From an uncultured Lachnospiraceae bacterium (GTDB lineage Bacteria; Bacillota; Clostridia; Lachnospirales; Lachnospiraceae), in the NCBI GenBank assembly GCA_905197485.1, contig CAJJYZ010000006.1, positions 1 through 64,000 of the forward strand: a stretch of DNA of 64,000 bases, read 5' to 3'. Both the position numbers and the translations under genes were made by a program. Of this stretch, positions 56,041 through 64,000 are shown in pieces (the first letter of the stretch is position 1; each line of letters starts with the position of its first letter). The notes under the pieces are model-generated. The model was not told the origin of the DNA. It saw only the letters and a list, made by a program, of their open reading frames with translations, and searched no databases.

Positions 56041-57765
56041 TCATTCTATATTTAAACTAACACTTCCTCCAATTGGAACAAAAAATTTTATCACTCCATT
56101 TATCTGTTTTACATAGTTATCAAAAATCTCTCCTTTACAATCCCTAATTATAAAATGCATGACACAGTCTTGTTCCGTTTCTATAAACATTTCTTTGCTA
56201 TGTGTTGCATTTAACAACAGGATTTTCTTCCAATTACTTTTCAGCTTTATCACTTTATTTTCTTCGTAAACACCTACCGCCGCTTCATTTTCTTTTTCTC
56301 CACACAGAACAGGATACAAATTTTCCGGGGATTCCGCCAGAAAAGAACCTTCTAATCTTACTTTAAAATATTCTTCTGCCAAGCACATATAATGCCGAAT
56401 CACCTTGGTTACATCTTCGCTGCATTCATTTAACAGTACCGATAACTGAAGGCATCCAAAAAAACAATGCAGTAATGCAACCGATATTTCTTCTATTGTT
56501 TCATCCGGATTCCACATTACCATATCAGAGTGAACCGCTGTATCTCCACTTAAAATTCTCAAATCTGCAATTCCAACCTTATTTGCCAGATAAGACATCG
56601 GGCAATCATCTACCCTCAATATATTTCCAAATTTTCGAATATATGGACCGATATATTTTTGTCGAAATTCAATCAAAACATCTTGATTATATTCCCTTAG
56701 TTTTTCGTATAATTCTGTCATCATACATTCTAAAGCATCCTGAACATCTCGAATATCCATTGCTTCTATGTAAGGTGGTATATGTTTTCCTTCATAAAAT
56801 TCATCAATAAAATCCAACTTTAATCCATCCAACTTATATGTTTCTACTAACTTTGTATATTCCATTATCAAGTATTCTCTTACCTCTTTATAACGAATAT
56901 CCAAAACTCCCGCTCCCATATCCTCTTGATACATCAAAAGCTTGTCCGAAAACCTATTCCATATTTTAGACTTCTCCCCTATAAACGGTACGCTTACCCA
57001 CAACATATACTTTAGCCCAAGCGAATGCACGAACGCCACATGTTCTTTCATATTTGGAAATTTTTCTTCAGACGGTTTCCAATCTCCGCAAAAGGCATAG
57101 CCACGATTGCTGTCTTCCGTCTGCCATCCGTCATCTACAATAATTCCTTTAAACCCTAATTTCGCCGCTAATTCACACTCTTTTTCCAACTCTTTTTCAC
57201 TCAGATTTTGGTGATAAGAATACCAAGTAGAATAAAATGGCATTTTCGCTGCTTGCGGAACATATGCCGGCATTATTTTGCAAGAATCCTCCCACCACCT
57301 TTGCACAAACTTCAAAGATTCCGTATAATGCATGTCTTGCCTGTTAACCAAAAGCTTCACTTCTTTTTTCCCTCTTCCAAGATGCATCTTCAAGCGAAAT
57401 AAAAATTTTCCATTTTCCTCATGTACTCCTATCTTCCACCATACTTCTCTCATAGCTTCTGAAACCGCAAGTGTATAGCGATTCTCTCCTCTTTGATTAA
57501 AAAGACAATATACAGGAGCAGAAATAGATAACATCGTTTTTCTCTGCTTCTGCCAATCTGCACCATAAATTCTTTCATATCTGCAATCCGGATACCAACA
57601 TCCTACGATATCTAAAATAGTTTCATACCATTCCAAATATAAAATTTCTTCTTCCTCCAATTCTGGAAGTATGAAAGAATATTCTACAATTTCTCTTCCT
57701 TTTTCTTCCATTGTACAAATCACATTTTCCTTATGCTCTGTCCAATATGTGATGTTTCTTTTCAT
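56041..57765 (-). CDS. GH36-like glycosidase (alpha-galactosidase/melibiase type)
   Basis: 574 residues, shorter than typical ~720-residue GH36 enzymes. The barrel is clear: PFYSTWYSYHQNLSEKELE, GFKGIIVDDGWQTEDSNRGY, the nucleophile in DGLKLDFIDEF and the acid in LRVDDCPMSYLANKV. The N-terminal beta-sandwich is small. It probably removes terminal alpha-galactose or a related sugar; specificity is uncertain because of the short N-domain. No signal peptide. AAGGAGG lies in the 14-nt gap after the MATE gene, so both form an operon opposite an AraC regulator. Confidence 0.85.
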   Translation of the reverse strand: MKRNITYWTEHKENVICTMEEKGREIVEYSFILPELEEEEILYLEWYETILDIVGCWYPDCRYERIYGADWQKQRKTMLSISAPVYCLFNQRGENRYTLAVSEAMREVWWKIGVHEENGKFLFRLKMHLGRGKKEVKLLVNRQDMHYTESLKFVQRWWEDSCKIMPAYVPQAAKMPFYSTWYSYHQNLSEKELEKECELAAKLGFKGIIVDDGWQTEDSNRGYAFCGDWKPSEEKFPNMKEHVAFVHSLGLKYMLWVSVPFIGEKSKIWNRFSDKLLMYQEDMGAGVLDIRYKEVREYLIMEYTKLVETYKLDGLKLDFIDEFYEGKHIPPYIEAMDIRDVQDALECMMTELYEKLREYNQDVLIEFRQKYIGPYIRKFGNILRVDDCPMSYLANKVGIADLRILSGDTAVHSDMVMWNPDETIEEISVALLHCFFGCLQLSVLLNECSEDVTKVIRHYMCLAEEYFKVRLEGSFLAESPENLYPVLCGEKENEAAVGVYEENKVIKLKSNWKKILLLNATHSKEMFIETEQDCVMHFIIRDCKGEIFDNYVKQINGVIKFFVPIGGSVSLNIE

Positions 57766-57779
57766 GATTTAGTTCCTCC

Positions 57780-59150
57780 TTATGATGACATTTCTATCAA
57801 TTGTTTCTTTTTTCTTGTCCAATATACAATATATAAAAGCGCCGTCACTCCCCACGATATCGGATGGCTAAGAGTTACCACTTCAATGGCCGGATGAATC
57901 GGAACAACAAACCATATCCACAGCACTCGAAAAATACATATTCCACAGCAGGTCATAATTGTTGGAATAACCACATCTCCCATTCCTCTTAATGCCCCGG
58001 AGTATATCTCAATAAACACAAACAGAGAATATGCGGGTGCCATATAACGCAAAATTTCTATTCCAATATCTATCACATTTCCATCTTTTGTAAACAAATC
58101 AAATAAATTTTCTCCAAATATAAAGAAAAAAATACTCATACCTATAGAAACCACAAGTGTAAGTCTGACGCAAACAGATACACTTTCTACCACTCTTCTG
58201 TATTTTCCAGCTCCATAGTTTTGTCCTGCAAACGTCGTAATCGCAATCCCAAATCCTGTAAGCACCATCCAATAAAATGCATCAATTTTTGTAAACATCG
58301 TCCAAGCCGCCACCGTATCCGTCCCCAATCTATTAATCGCTATTTGTATTACAACATTAGAGCCGCTATACATAAGAGCCTGCATCCCCATTGGAACTCC
58401 AATTTTTAATATCTCAAACAATGATTTCGAACAAATTGTCATATTTTTAATTTTCAATTTATAAGTATCTTTTGTTTTTAACAAAGCAGCGAAAACAAGC
58501 ACTGCACTCACAGCTTGCGAAAAAACGGTTGCAATCGCAACGCCATAAATCCCCATATGAAACACAAGAACCAATATTAAATCTAATATTGTATTTACCA
58601 CACAGCAAACCATCAAATAATATAACGGTCTTTTAGAGTCTCCAACAGCTCGTAAAATTGCAGAACCCACATTATATAAAAACGTGAATATAATTCCTAA
58701 AAAATATATTTTTAAATATGCAATAGAGCCATCCATCGTGTCTTCTGGCGTTCCCATCCATGTTAAAAATACTGGTGTTCCTATATATCCTATTACTGAA
58801 AGAATGCTGCCACTAATGAAACAAAATGTTACCGCTGTATGCAAGGCATTGGATAGTTCTTTTCGATTCTTCGCTCCATAATATTGCGCAATCACAACCG
58901 CTGCACCCGAAGATAATTCTATAAAAAATCCCAACACCAATCCTACTATCTGGCTCGTAGAACCTCCTACCGATGCCAATGCCTCTTTCCCAACAAAGCG
59001 CCCAACAATGATTGCATCAATCATGTTATAGAACTGTTGAAACAATGTTCCAATCATGATAGGGATAGCAAAGACTATCAGTTCTTTCGATAGGATTCCG
59101 TCTGTAATGGCTCTATTTTCTTTCGCTCCTTCTAACTTTTTCGCCTTCAT
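57780..59150 (-). CDS. MATE-family transporter
   Basis: About 456 residues with twelve membrane helices in two halves. Typical stretches are PIMIGTLFQQFYNMIDAIIV, FVGKEALASVGGSTSQIVGL and GAVVIAQYYGAKNRKELSNA at the N-terminus, and GFGIAITTFAGQNYGAGKYR in the second half. MATE proteins export cationic drugs or metabolites using Na+ or H+. GGGAGG precedes the ATG at 59150; the frame runs 19 codons further without a site. Being co-transcribed with a glycosidase and facing an AraC regulator is unusual and suggests a sugar- or glycoside-linked substrate. Confidence 0.92.
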   Translation of the reverse strand: MKAKKLEGAKENRAITDGILSKELIVFAIPIMIGTLFQQFYNMIDAIIVGRFVGKEALASVGGSTSQIVGLVLGFFIELSSGAAVVIAQYYGAKNRKELSNALHTAVTFCFISGSILSVIGYIGTPVFLTWMGTPEDTMDGSIAYLKIYFLGIIFTFLYNVGSAILRAVGDSKRPLYYLMVCCVVNTILDLILVLVFHMGIYGVAIATVFSQAVSAVLVFAALLKTKDTYKLKIKNMTICSKSLFEILKIGVPMGMQALMYSGSNVVIQIAINRLGTDTVAAWTMFTKIDAFYWMVLTGFGIAITTFAGQNYGAGKYRRVVESVSVCVRLTLVVSIGMSIFFFIFGENLFDLFTKDGNVIDIGIEILRYMAPAYSLFVFIEIYSGALRGMGDVVIPTIMTCCGICIFRVLWIWFVVPIHPAIEVVTLSHPISWGVTALLYIVYWTRKKKQLIEMSS

Positions 59151-59189
59151 ATCATTCCTCCCTACGCCTTTTCCTAGATTATAGTATTT

Positions 59190-59206
59190 TGTTTTATAAT
59201 AAAACA
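59190..59206. promoter_or_regulatory. Perfect inverted repeat between MATE and AraC genes
   Basis: TGTTTTAT and ATAAAACA with a 1-base centre, 40 nt before the MATE start. It overlaps the likely MATE promoter region and could be a regulator site. Confidence 0.35.
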
Positions 59207-59312
59207 TATATACTTGTCACAATAAGCAGTCATAATGTTAGATTTTACTTGAAGTATTCATCATAATATGCCAAAATGTATGAAACAAACAAATTGTATA
59301 AGGAGGAATTCT

Positions 59313-60155
59313 ATGGAACAGAGTAAAGTTGTTCATATCCAATCCCCATCTTCTTTCCCACTCCGATTATTTTTCATCGGAAAATCAGTTTGCATGCCGC
59401 AACACCATGTTTCTAACCATATACGTCAAAATTATATCCTTCATTTTATTACAAGTGGTAAAGGAATTTTTTCCATGGACGGACACATTTATCATCTTCA
59501 TAAAAATCAAGGCTTTTTTATTCCACCGGATACCCCTATCTATTATCAGGCAAATTCTGATGAGCCTTGGGAATATTTTTGGATTGGAATAGACGGTTTC
59601 GGAGCAGAACAATTTTTTTCTCACTTGGGACTCACATCACATTCACCTATTTTTGAATACAAACAAGCAGAACAGTTATCAAGCATGATTGAAAATATGC
59701 TTCTCGTTTCGCCAAATACCTTAGAGAACAAATTAAAGCTGCAAGGACTCCTTTTCCTCTTCTTATCGCAAGCTGCCTCTTGCTGTTTTCCTGCAACTTC
59801 GGAAGCTCAGAATTGTGAAAATGTACATATTGAAAAAGCAATTGCTTTCATTCAAGATAATTATCATCATCCTATTACGGTAGAAACAGTTGCCAATCAT
59901 ACCTCTCTAAATCGTTCCTATCTTTCTACTCTTTTTCGGCAACAAATAGGGATAACTATTCAAGACTACCTTACAAATTACAGAATCTCCCGAGCATCTG
60001 AGCTGCTCCTTCTAACCGAAGATTCTGTCCATTCCATCGCTTATTCCTGCGGATATAGCGACTCTTTAACATTTTCAAAAGCATTCAAACGGTTAAAAGG
60101 AATTTCTCCTACTGTTTACAGAACCAAAGAACAAATGTACTATAATTACCAATAA
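59313..60155 (+). CDS. AraC-family regulator (cluster 3)
   Basis: 280 residues. The N-terminal cupin (NYILHFITSGKGIFSMDGHI; GFFIPPDTPIYYQANSDEPW, then EYFWIGIDGFGAE) is of the sugar-sensing AraC type. The C-terminal domain has VETVANHTSLNRSYLSTLFR and VHSIAYSCGYSDSLTFSKAF then KGISPTVYRTK. AAGGAGG lies before the ATG at 59313. It is divergent from the MATE/GH36 operon, which it likely controls; the cluster-2 upstream boxes 3 kb away are also possible targets. Confidence 0.92.
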   Translation: MEQSKVVHIQSPSSFPLRLFFIGKSVCMPQHHVSNHIRQNYILHFITSGKGIFSMDGHIYHLHKNQGFFIPPDTPIYYQANSDEPWEYFWIGIDGFGAEQFFSHLGLTSHSPIFEYKQAEQLSSMIENMLLVSPNTLENKLKLQGLLFLFLSQAASCCFPATSEAQNCENVHIEKAIAFIQDNYHHPITVETVANHTSLNRSYLSTLFRQQIGITIQDYLTNYRISRASELLLLTEDSVHSIAYSCGYSDSLTFSKAFKRLKGISPTVYRTKEQMYYNYQ

Positions 60156-60166
60156 CTATATTCTCT

Positions 60167-60211
60167 AAAAAACGGGATTTGACATGTCTCCACAGCCAAA
60201 TCCCGTTTTTT
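60167..60211. terminator. Bidirectional terminator
   Basis: A 14- to 15-bp stem AAAAACGGGATTTG / CAAATCCCGTTTTT between convergent genes, with T-runs on both strands. Confidence 0.92.
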
Positions 60212-60230
60212 ATTAACATACTAAATTCTT

Positions 60231-61187
60231 CTAATTCTTATTCTTTATAAATTCTTGATAAACTTCCTCCGTCTCATAATTCGGCGCCTTCAAGGCTGCA
60301 ATATCATAAATCTTCCTAACAACAGATTCCTCTTCTTCCAACATTTCCGAAATTTCCAAAACAGTATAATTCTTTTGCATCTTTTTCAACACGATGGTAA
60401 TTAGTTTCTTTATTTCTCCCTCTTCTCGTCCTTCTTCTCGACCATCATCCAGCAACATCTGTCCAAGTTTTGTCATCTTAACCGCCTCCCTAATTTCTTT
60501 TACATCCATTTCATTTAAGAATTTTTCCGCCATTGCATACATCACCGCCTCAATTTTCTTGATTTCTTCTTTATCGATATCCGCTTCCGCTCTTTTCGAA
60601 AATTCAAACGCTTTTTTTATCCGGTCTTTCTGACTCATTTCCCCACCAAGTAACGAACATAATGTAAATGGTATCAAATCTTCTTTTGTTACTTTTCCTC
60701 CACCATCCAATTTTTTCTGAAGTTTTTCTATCAAATCCTCGACTACAATTTTTTTCATAATAATCGGCTGGATTTTATAGGTATTTATTCCTTCTGTAAA
60801 TTCCGTCCTTGGATTCTGTATCATTCCAGAAAATAATACATATGTTGTTACTTTCACTTGATTCTGATAGCTAGTTATCGCCTCATAAATTCGGAACCTT
60901 TTTAATCCTTCCACACCTTCATCTGTACTTTGAAATTCAAAATGAGCCCAGGAACCATCTTCCATAACAAGATTAAAATCTTGCAAAAATTTCTTCAATT
61001 CCAAGTGTATCACTTCTGTAGGCGCAATTCCCACCGCCTTTCCTTCAATCCCAAGATACGGTAAAAGTTCATCTTTAAAATAATGCATCATCAATTTTAA
61101 CACCGCATCTTCTGTCTGACTATACACGTTTCTAGGTCTTCCCTTTGAAGCTTCTTCTTTCTTTACTTCCTTGTTTTCTTCATCCAT
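60231..61187 (-). CDS. Rpn-like PD-(D/E)XK nuclease / putative transposase
   Basis: 318 residues. The N-terminal half has DAVLKLMMHYFKDELLPYLG and the nuclease core VMEDGSWAHFEFQSTDE (D...E-x-Q), then RFRIYEAITSYQNQVKVTTY. The C-terminal part shows the helical DDGREEGREEGEIKKLI stretch common to recombination-promoting nuclease (Rpn) and related proteins. Such proteins cut DNA in vitro and occur in families within gut genomes; a true transposase role is unproven. AAAGGA lies 6 nt before the ATG. A promoter is predicted at 61416-61445, giving a long leader. Confidence 0.8.
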   Translation of the reverse strand: MDEENKEVKKEEASKGRPRNVYSQTEDAVLKLMMHYFKDELLPYLGIEGKAVGIAPTEVIHLELKKFLQDFNLVMEDGSWAHFEFQSTDEGVEGLKRFRIYEAITSYQNQVKVTTYVLFSGMIQNPRTEFTEGINTYKIQPIIMKKIVVEDLIEKLQKKLDGGGKVTKEDLIPFTLCSLLGGEMSQKDRIKKAFEFSKRAEADIDKEEIKKIEAVMYAMAEKFLNEMDVKEIREAVKMTKLGQMLLDDGREEGREEGEIKKLITIVLKKMQKNYTVLEISEMLEEEESVVRKIYDIAALKAPNYETEEVYQEFIKNKN

Positions 61188-61530
61188 ATAGCGTCCTTTC
61201 TGTAAGACTCTATAGAGAAACTATCTTTATCACATAAAAATATACATCCCAGACAACGGAATCGTTACGTCTCATTCTATTGTGTTTCATATCTATTTTC
61301 AAATGCGAATATACTCCGACCGGAAGATTCTACATAGAAAATCTGACTTGTATAAGATAATAAAAAGAATTGTGATAGTCTCCCCATACAGTTAACCATC
61401 GTCTGTGATAGCTCTACTATATTCTCTAAAATAAGTATTTGTCAAGATATTTTCTATACTTATACATACTTTCATTCCTTTTATAGGTAATGTCAATCGC
61501 ACAATTCTTTCTCATTATCAGTCAGGCATT
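61188..61530. other. Long leader and promoter region of the Rpn-like gene
   Basis: No gene is visible in these ~340 bases. From the predicted start near 61409 the transcript has a ~220-nt untranslated leader. It contains a repeated CTATCACA word (near 61366-61378 and 61400-61412 on the minus strand), but no terminator or known riboswitch core could be recognised. Confidence 0.4.
61416..61445 (-). promoter_or_regulatory. Promoter of the Rpn-like gene
   Basis: TTGACA (61445-61440), an 18-nt spacer and TATAGT (61421-61416) on the minus strand. Confidence 0.65.
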
Positions 61531-62343
61531 CTACCCTTCCCTTCTCCTTTTCACATGATTCGACAACTTCGGAACCTTCTTCGTATTCACCGGTATCTGA
61601 ATATTCAAAAGCGTTTTCACAAGCCATATGAAGAACAGCAGCACAAGAATCGGAATGGCGCAGGATGTAACAAGCATCACCGCAAGCGATTCTATAAAAT
61701 TGTTCAGTGAAGTTTCCATCTTCTTCACAATGCTGGAGAATCCACCTTTGATTTTGGAGATGAAGCCTTTGATTACTCCTTCGTCTTTTTCCGCGCTTTC
61801 TTCAATTTCTTCCGTCGTCTCCTTCGCAGATTCTATCGTCTCTTCAATCGAAGATTCATAGGTTGCTTCAATCAAATCCGATATTTTCATACTCGCCGGA
61901 ATGACAAGCACAATCGCAAGCCCGAATAATACCAATCGTTTTCCAATATTTTTCAACAGCTCTTCGTTCCAAAAGACACTGAGAGAAAACAAAAGGCAGG
62001 CGAGCGGAATCAAAATGGTAAACGCCGCATATCCGGTAATTGTCAGCAAATACTTCTCCAGATACAATGCCGAAAGCACGATGAGAAAATAACCGCTCAT
62101 ATCCATTAATTTTTCCGAAATCGCACTCCCCATATCGTCCGGCAGCATAGAAACTGTGATAGACGCAGCCGTAGAAGCCGCTGTCAATTCCATGACTGTC
62201 GTTTTCTTTTCATCCAAAGATTCTATGGTCTTCGCGTGAAATTCAGCTGATGATGCGTATTTTGTAATTCCAAAGATAGAAATAAGCGCAATCATCAGTG
62301 GAATCACTACTCTGGCAACGATTTTCATATCTACTTTTTTCAT
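61531..62343 (-). CDS. Multi-span membrane protein of unknown function
   Basis: About 270 residues. Hydrophobic helices lie near residues 8-25, 85-100, 105-130, 138-155 and 230-258; between the fourth and last is a ~70-residue acidic, helical segment (EETIESAKETTEEIEESAEK) likely outside or coiled. The C-terminus is basic (HVKRRREG). AAAGGG lies 6 nt before the ATG at 62343. I do not recognise a family. It follows the TIGR04076 gene by about 75 nt and may be in its operon. Confidence 0.65.
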   Translation of the reverse strand: MKKVDMKIVARVVIPLMIALISIFGITKYASSAEFHAKTIESLDEKKTTVMELTAASTAASITVSMLPDDMGSAISEKLMDMSGYFLIVLSALYLEKYLLTITGYAAFTILIPLACLLFSLSVFWNEELLKNIGKRLVLFGLAIVLVIPASMKISDLIEATYESSIEETIESAKETTEEIEESAEKDEGVIKGFISKIKGGFSSIVKKMETSLNNFIESLAVMLVTSCAIPILVLLFFIWLVKTLLNIQIPVNTKKVPKLSNHVKRRREG

Positions 62344-62417
62344 TTGTAACCCTTTCTTCCAACACTCTATATTTTTCATTCCTTATTTCGGACTTTTCCT
62401 TGGTTCTCCCACCGGTT

Positions 62418-62735
62418 TCATTCTTCCGCGTCCTCGTCCAGCGCTTCGATGAGGAAACTGACCGGCCGGAATCCATCATTACAGGAAATCATCACAGATT
62501 TCTTATTCTTCATCCAGCCGTCATAAATGTCTTCCGCCCCATAGGATAACGCCATCACGAAGGAAGAGATGCTCTCCCACGCACTGTCGCAGAACCCTTC
62601 CGGCTTCTTCCAGCCATTTGCAAAAAACACTTGTCCAACTTCCATATCACAAGGATGCTCCATCGGATTTTCATACTGTTCCATCAAGTCCCGATAGCAC
62701 GCAACCTTCTTTACGGTAATTCTACATTTTTTCAT
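62418..62735 (-). CDS. TIGR04076-family protein
   Basis: 105 residues. The pattern KKCRITVKKV then HPCDMEVGQVFFANGWKKPE, GFCDSAWESISSFVMAL, GWMKNKKSVMISCNDGFRPV matches the small cysteine-containing TIGR04076 proteins of Clostridia and relatives. Conserved cysteines at about residues 29, 49 and 85 may bind metal. The function is unknown. It overlaps the metallophosphoesterase gene by 14 nt, so it is translated from the same mRNA. Confidence 0.85.
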   Translation of the reverse strand: MKKCRITVKKVACYRDLMEQYENPMEHPCDMEVGQVFFANGWKKPEGFCDSAWESISSFVMALSYGAEDIYDGWMKNKKSVMISCNDGFRPVSFLIEALDEDAEE

Positions 62736-63858
62736 CCATTTCTCCTCCTTCTCTTTTCAGATTAAGAACGACAATCTCACTGTTACTTCCGATTCTCATC
62801 GGCATTTGAAAATATCCGGCGCCCGAAGACACCACGCTCTGCGTGTTTCCTTCTCTTCCATATCCATAAAACCCTTCGCTTCCATAAGCAAGTTTTGTAA
62901 AAATATTTGCCGGGAAGAATTGTCCTTTATGCGTGTGTCCACACAGAATCAAATCCACATTTTGACCGACAGCCTCTTTGATTCCGGTCGGATTGTGGTC
63001 GATAACAATCTTCGGTTTTTCTCCTTCGACGGTCTTCAATATTTCAAACAGAGGCTTTCTCTTTGGATTTCCCATGCTATCATCTCTTCCTATGAATGTA
63101 AAGTCCTCCGTCTCCTTTCCTTCGTCTACAAGAAGCTGAATCTTTGCTTTTTCAAAAAATTCCCAAATCTCTCTCATGCTTGATTTCGGGTCATGATTTC
63201 CCAAAACCGCATAGATGTTTCCTTGCGGCTCTAATTTCCGCAACTCCGCTGAGATAGCATCTTTCTCACAGTAGGCAAACGCATCCACGTCAAACATATC
63301 CCCCGCTATCAACACAAAGTCCGGATGAAGTCCATTTACCTTATCGACTATCTTCTTTAACTGCGGTATATCGACAAATGTTCCAACATGAATATCGCTC
63401 AAAAGCGCCGCCTTTCTTTCCGTCTTCAAGTTGCGAAGAGGGATTGTATATTCCCGAACATATAGTTTCTTCGCATGAAGAAACCCATAGATAGTAAGGG
63501 CAAAGGAGCCTAGAATCGGAATACTATAGAACCGATTCCTGTGAATCCCAAGAAGTCCGGTCAGAATGTCATAAATCCACAGCATCAATACAAGATACAA
63601 CAAAAAGCAGAGAATCACACTGCAGCATTCATACAGATTCCTTGTCTTTTTCTTTTCTTTCCCACTTTTCAAATACAGGAACATATATCCCATCAAAACC
63701 AGAAGAAGTACGCAGAGTATTCCTTCGCAATTATAAGAAAATAAACTCTCCGTCAACCTTCCCATTCGTTCTGACACATAAAATACAGACAGGAAAGAAA
63801 AGACAAGAAATAAAATAGAAAAAAACTTTCCACGCACAAATTTTCCAAAAGATTTCAT
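62722..63858 (-). CDS. Membrane-anchored metallophosphoesterase (YkuE-like)
   Basis: About 378 residues. Four N-terminal membrane helices (about residues 12-28, 42-62, 80-102 and 112-130) are followed by a calcineurin-like phosphoesterase domain: LLSDIHVG (D-x-H), VLIAGDMFD (GD-x-x-D), AVLGNHDPK (GNHD) and ILCGHTHKGQF (GH-x-H). The order and spacing fit the YkuE-type phosphoesterases; the substrate may be a lipid pyrophosphate or nucleotide, unproven. The start at 63858 follows GGAAGG. It is the first gene of a set with the TIGR04076 gene. Confidence 0.9.
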   Translation of the reverse strand: MKSFGKFVRGKFFSILFLVFSFLSVFYVSERMGRLTESLFSYNCEGILCVLLLVLMGYMFLYLKSGKEKKKTRNLYECCSVILCFLLYLVLMLWIYDILTGLLGIHRNRFYSIPILGSFALTIYGFLHAKKLYVREYTIPLRNLKTERKAALLSDIHVGTFVDIPQLKKIVDKVNGLHPDFVLIAGDMFDVDAFAYCEKDAISAELRKLEPQGNIYAVLGNHDPKSSMREIWEFFEKAKIQLLVDEGKETEDFTFIGRDDSMGNPKRKPLFEILKTVEGEKPKIVIDHNPTGIKEAVGQNVDLILCGHTHKGQFFPANIFTKLAYGSEGFYGYGREGNTQSVVSSGAGYFQMPMRIGSNSEIVVLNLKREGGEMDEKM

Positions 63859-63924
63859 TGCTTCCACACCTTCCATTTCTCATGTTTTTGCACACTTTGT
63901 GCATATTATAACATATTTTTGCAA

Positions 63925-63955
63925 CAAAAGATGCCGGATTTTTTCCGACATCTTT
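63925..63955 (-). terminator. Terminator of the upstream partial gene
   Basis: On the minus strand GATGTCGGA and TCCGGCATC pair (one G-T wobble) around an A/T loop, followed by TTTTG. Confidence 0.75.
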
Positions 63956-63961
63956 CTTCCT

Positions 63962-64000
63962 CTATTCGTTTAACACGATTGCATTGACTGCCTCTTTCAA
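63962..64000 (-). CDS. 3' end of a minus-strand gene cut by the window edge
   Basis: The last 12 codons read LKEAVNAIVLNE followed by TAG, 7 nt before a good terminator. The frame, stop and terminator agree, so a real gene continues beyond the window. The tail is too short to identify. Confidence 0.6.
   Translation of the reverse strand: MKEAVNAIVLNE

Overview
This window reads as part of the chromosome of a low-G+C Gram-positive gut anaerobe, most likely a Lachnospiraceae (Clostridia). The signs are strong AGGAGG ribosome binding sites, a T-box-controlled leuS, a Bacillus/Clostridium-type EPSP synthase, a second EF-G-like GTPase, a TIGR04076 protein, DUF1703-type AAA/PD-(D/E)XK proteins and several ATPase-less sugar ABC importers. 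The genus cannot be fixed from sequence reading alone. Most genes lie on the minus strand.

1-6.2 kb is accessory DNA: a VanZ-like protein, an unlisted 40-codon membrane peptide, an AAA/nuclease fusion protein, two membrane-anchored XRE regulators, then a graveyard of mobile DNA (integrase C-terminus, XRE N-terminus, 5'-truncated IS110) flanked by similar short repeats. 6.2-12.7 kb holds leuS with a long, repeat-bearing T-box leader, and an ECF sigma/anti-sigma pair followed by a radical SAM protein and two GNAT acetyltransferases. A cluster of REP-like palindromes separates this from a response regulator/histidine kinase/ABC ATPase/FtsX permease operon (13-18 kb).

18-30.7 kb is mostly housekeeping: a small P-loop protein, an uncharacterised membrane protein, the EF-G-like GTPase, tyrA-aroA, a ClC-type Cl-/H+ exchanger, a polysaccharide deacetylase, a secreted metallo-beta-lactamase-fold lipoprotein and a PurF paralogue that lacks the catalytic N-terminal cysteine. 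An AbiE-type toxin-antitoxin pair with a perfect 13-bp inverted repeat at its predicted start site follows (30.8-32.2 kb).

32-60 kb is a carbohydrate-utilisation region. Cluster 1 (32.3-38.9 kb): binding protein, two permeases and a GH3 enzyme, divergent from an AraC regulator. Cluster 2 (39-55.9 kb): M42 peptidase, LacI regulator, EamA transporter, beta-phosphoglucomutase, GH65 phosphorylase, GH2 beta-galactosidase, two permeases, GH13 glucosidase, carboxylesterase and two tandem paralogous binding proteins. Imported oligosaccharides would be cut by GH2/GH13; GH65 and beta-phosphoglucomutase would turn alpha-glucosides into glucose-6-phosphate. Cluster 3 (56-60.2 kb): a GH36-like enzyme with a MATE transporter, divergent from another AraC regulator. 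No ABC ATPase is encoded with these importers, so a shared ATPase elsewhere is inferred.

The best regulatory discovery is a pair of matching promoters in cluster 2 (49.9 and 55.9 kb). They share a TTTACA-N17-TACAAT core, a 15-bp palindrome just downstream, and a 29-nt upstream box exactly 44 nt from the -35. A third palindrome copy sits between the duplicated binding-protein genes, where the promoter has decayed. The window ends with an Rpn-like nuclease, an unknown membrane protein, a TIGR04076 protein, a membrane metallophosphoesterase and the last 12 codons of a further minus-strand gene.
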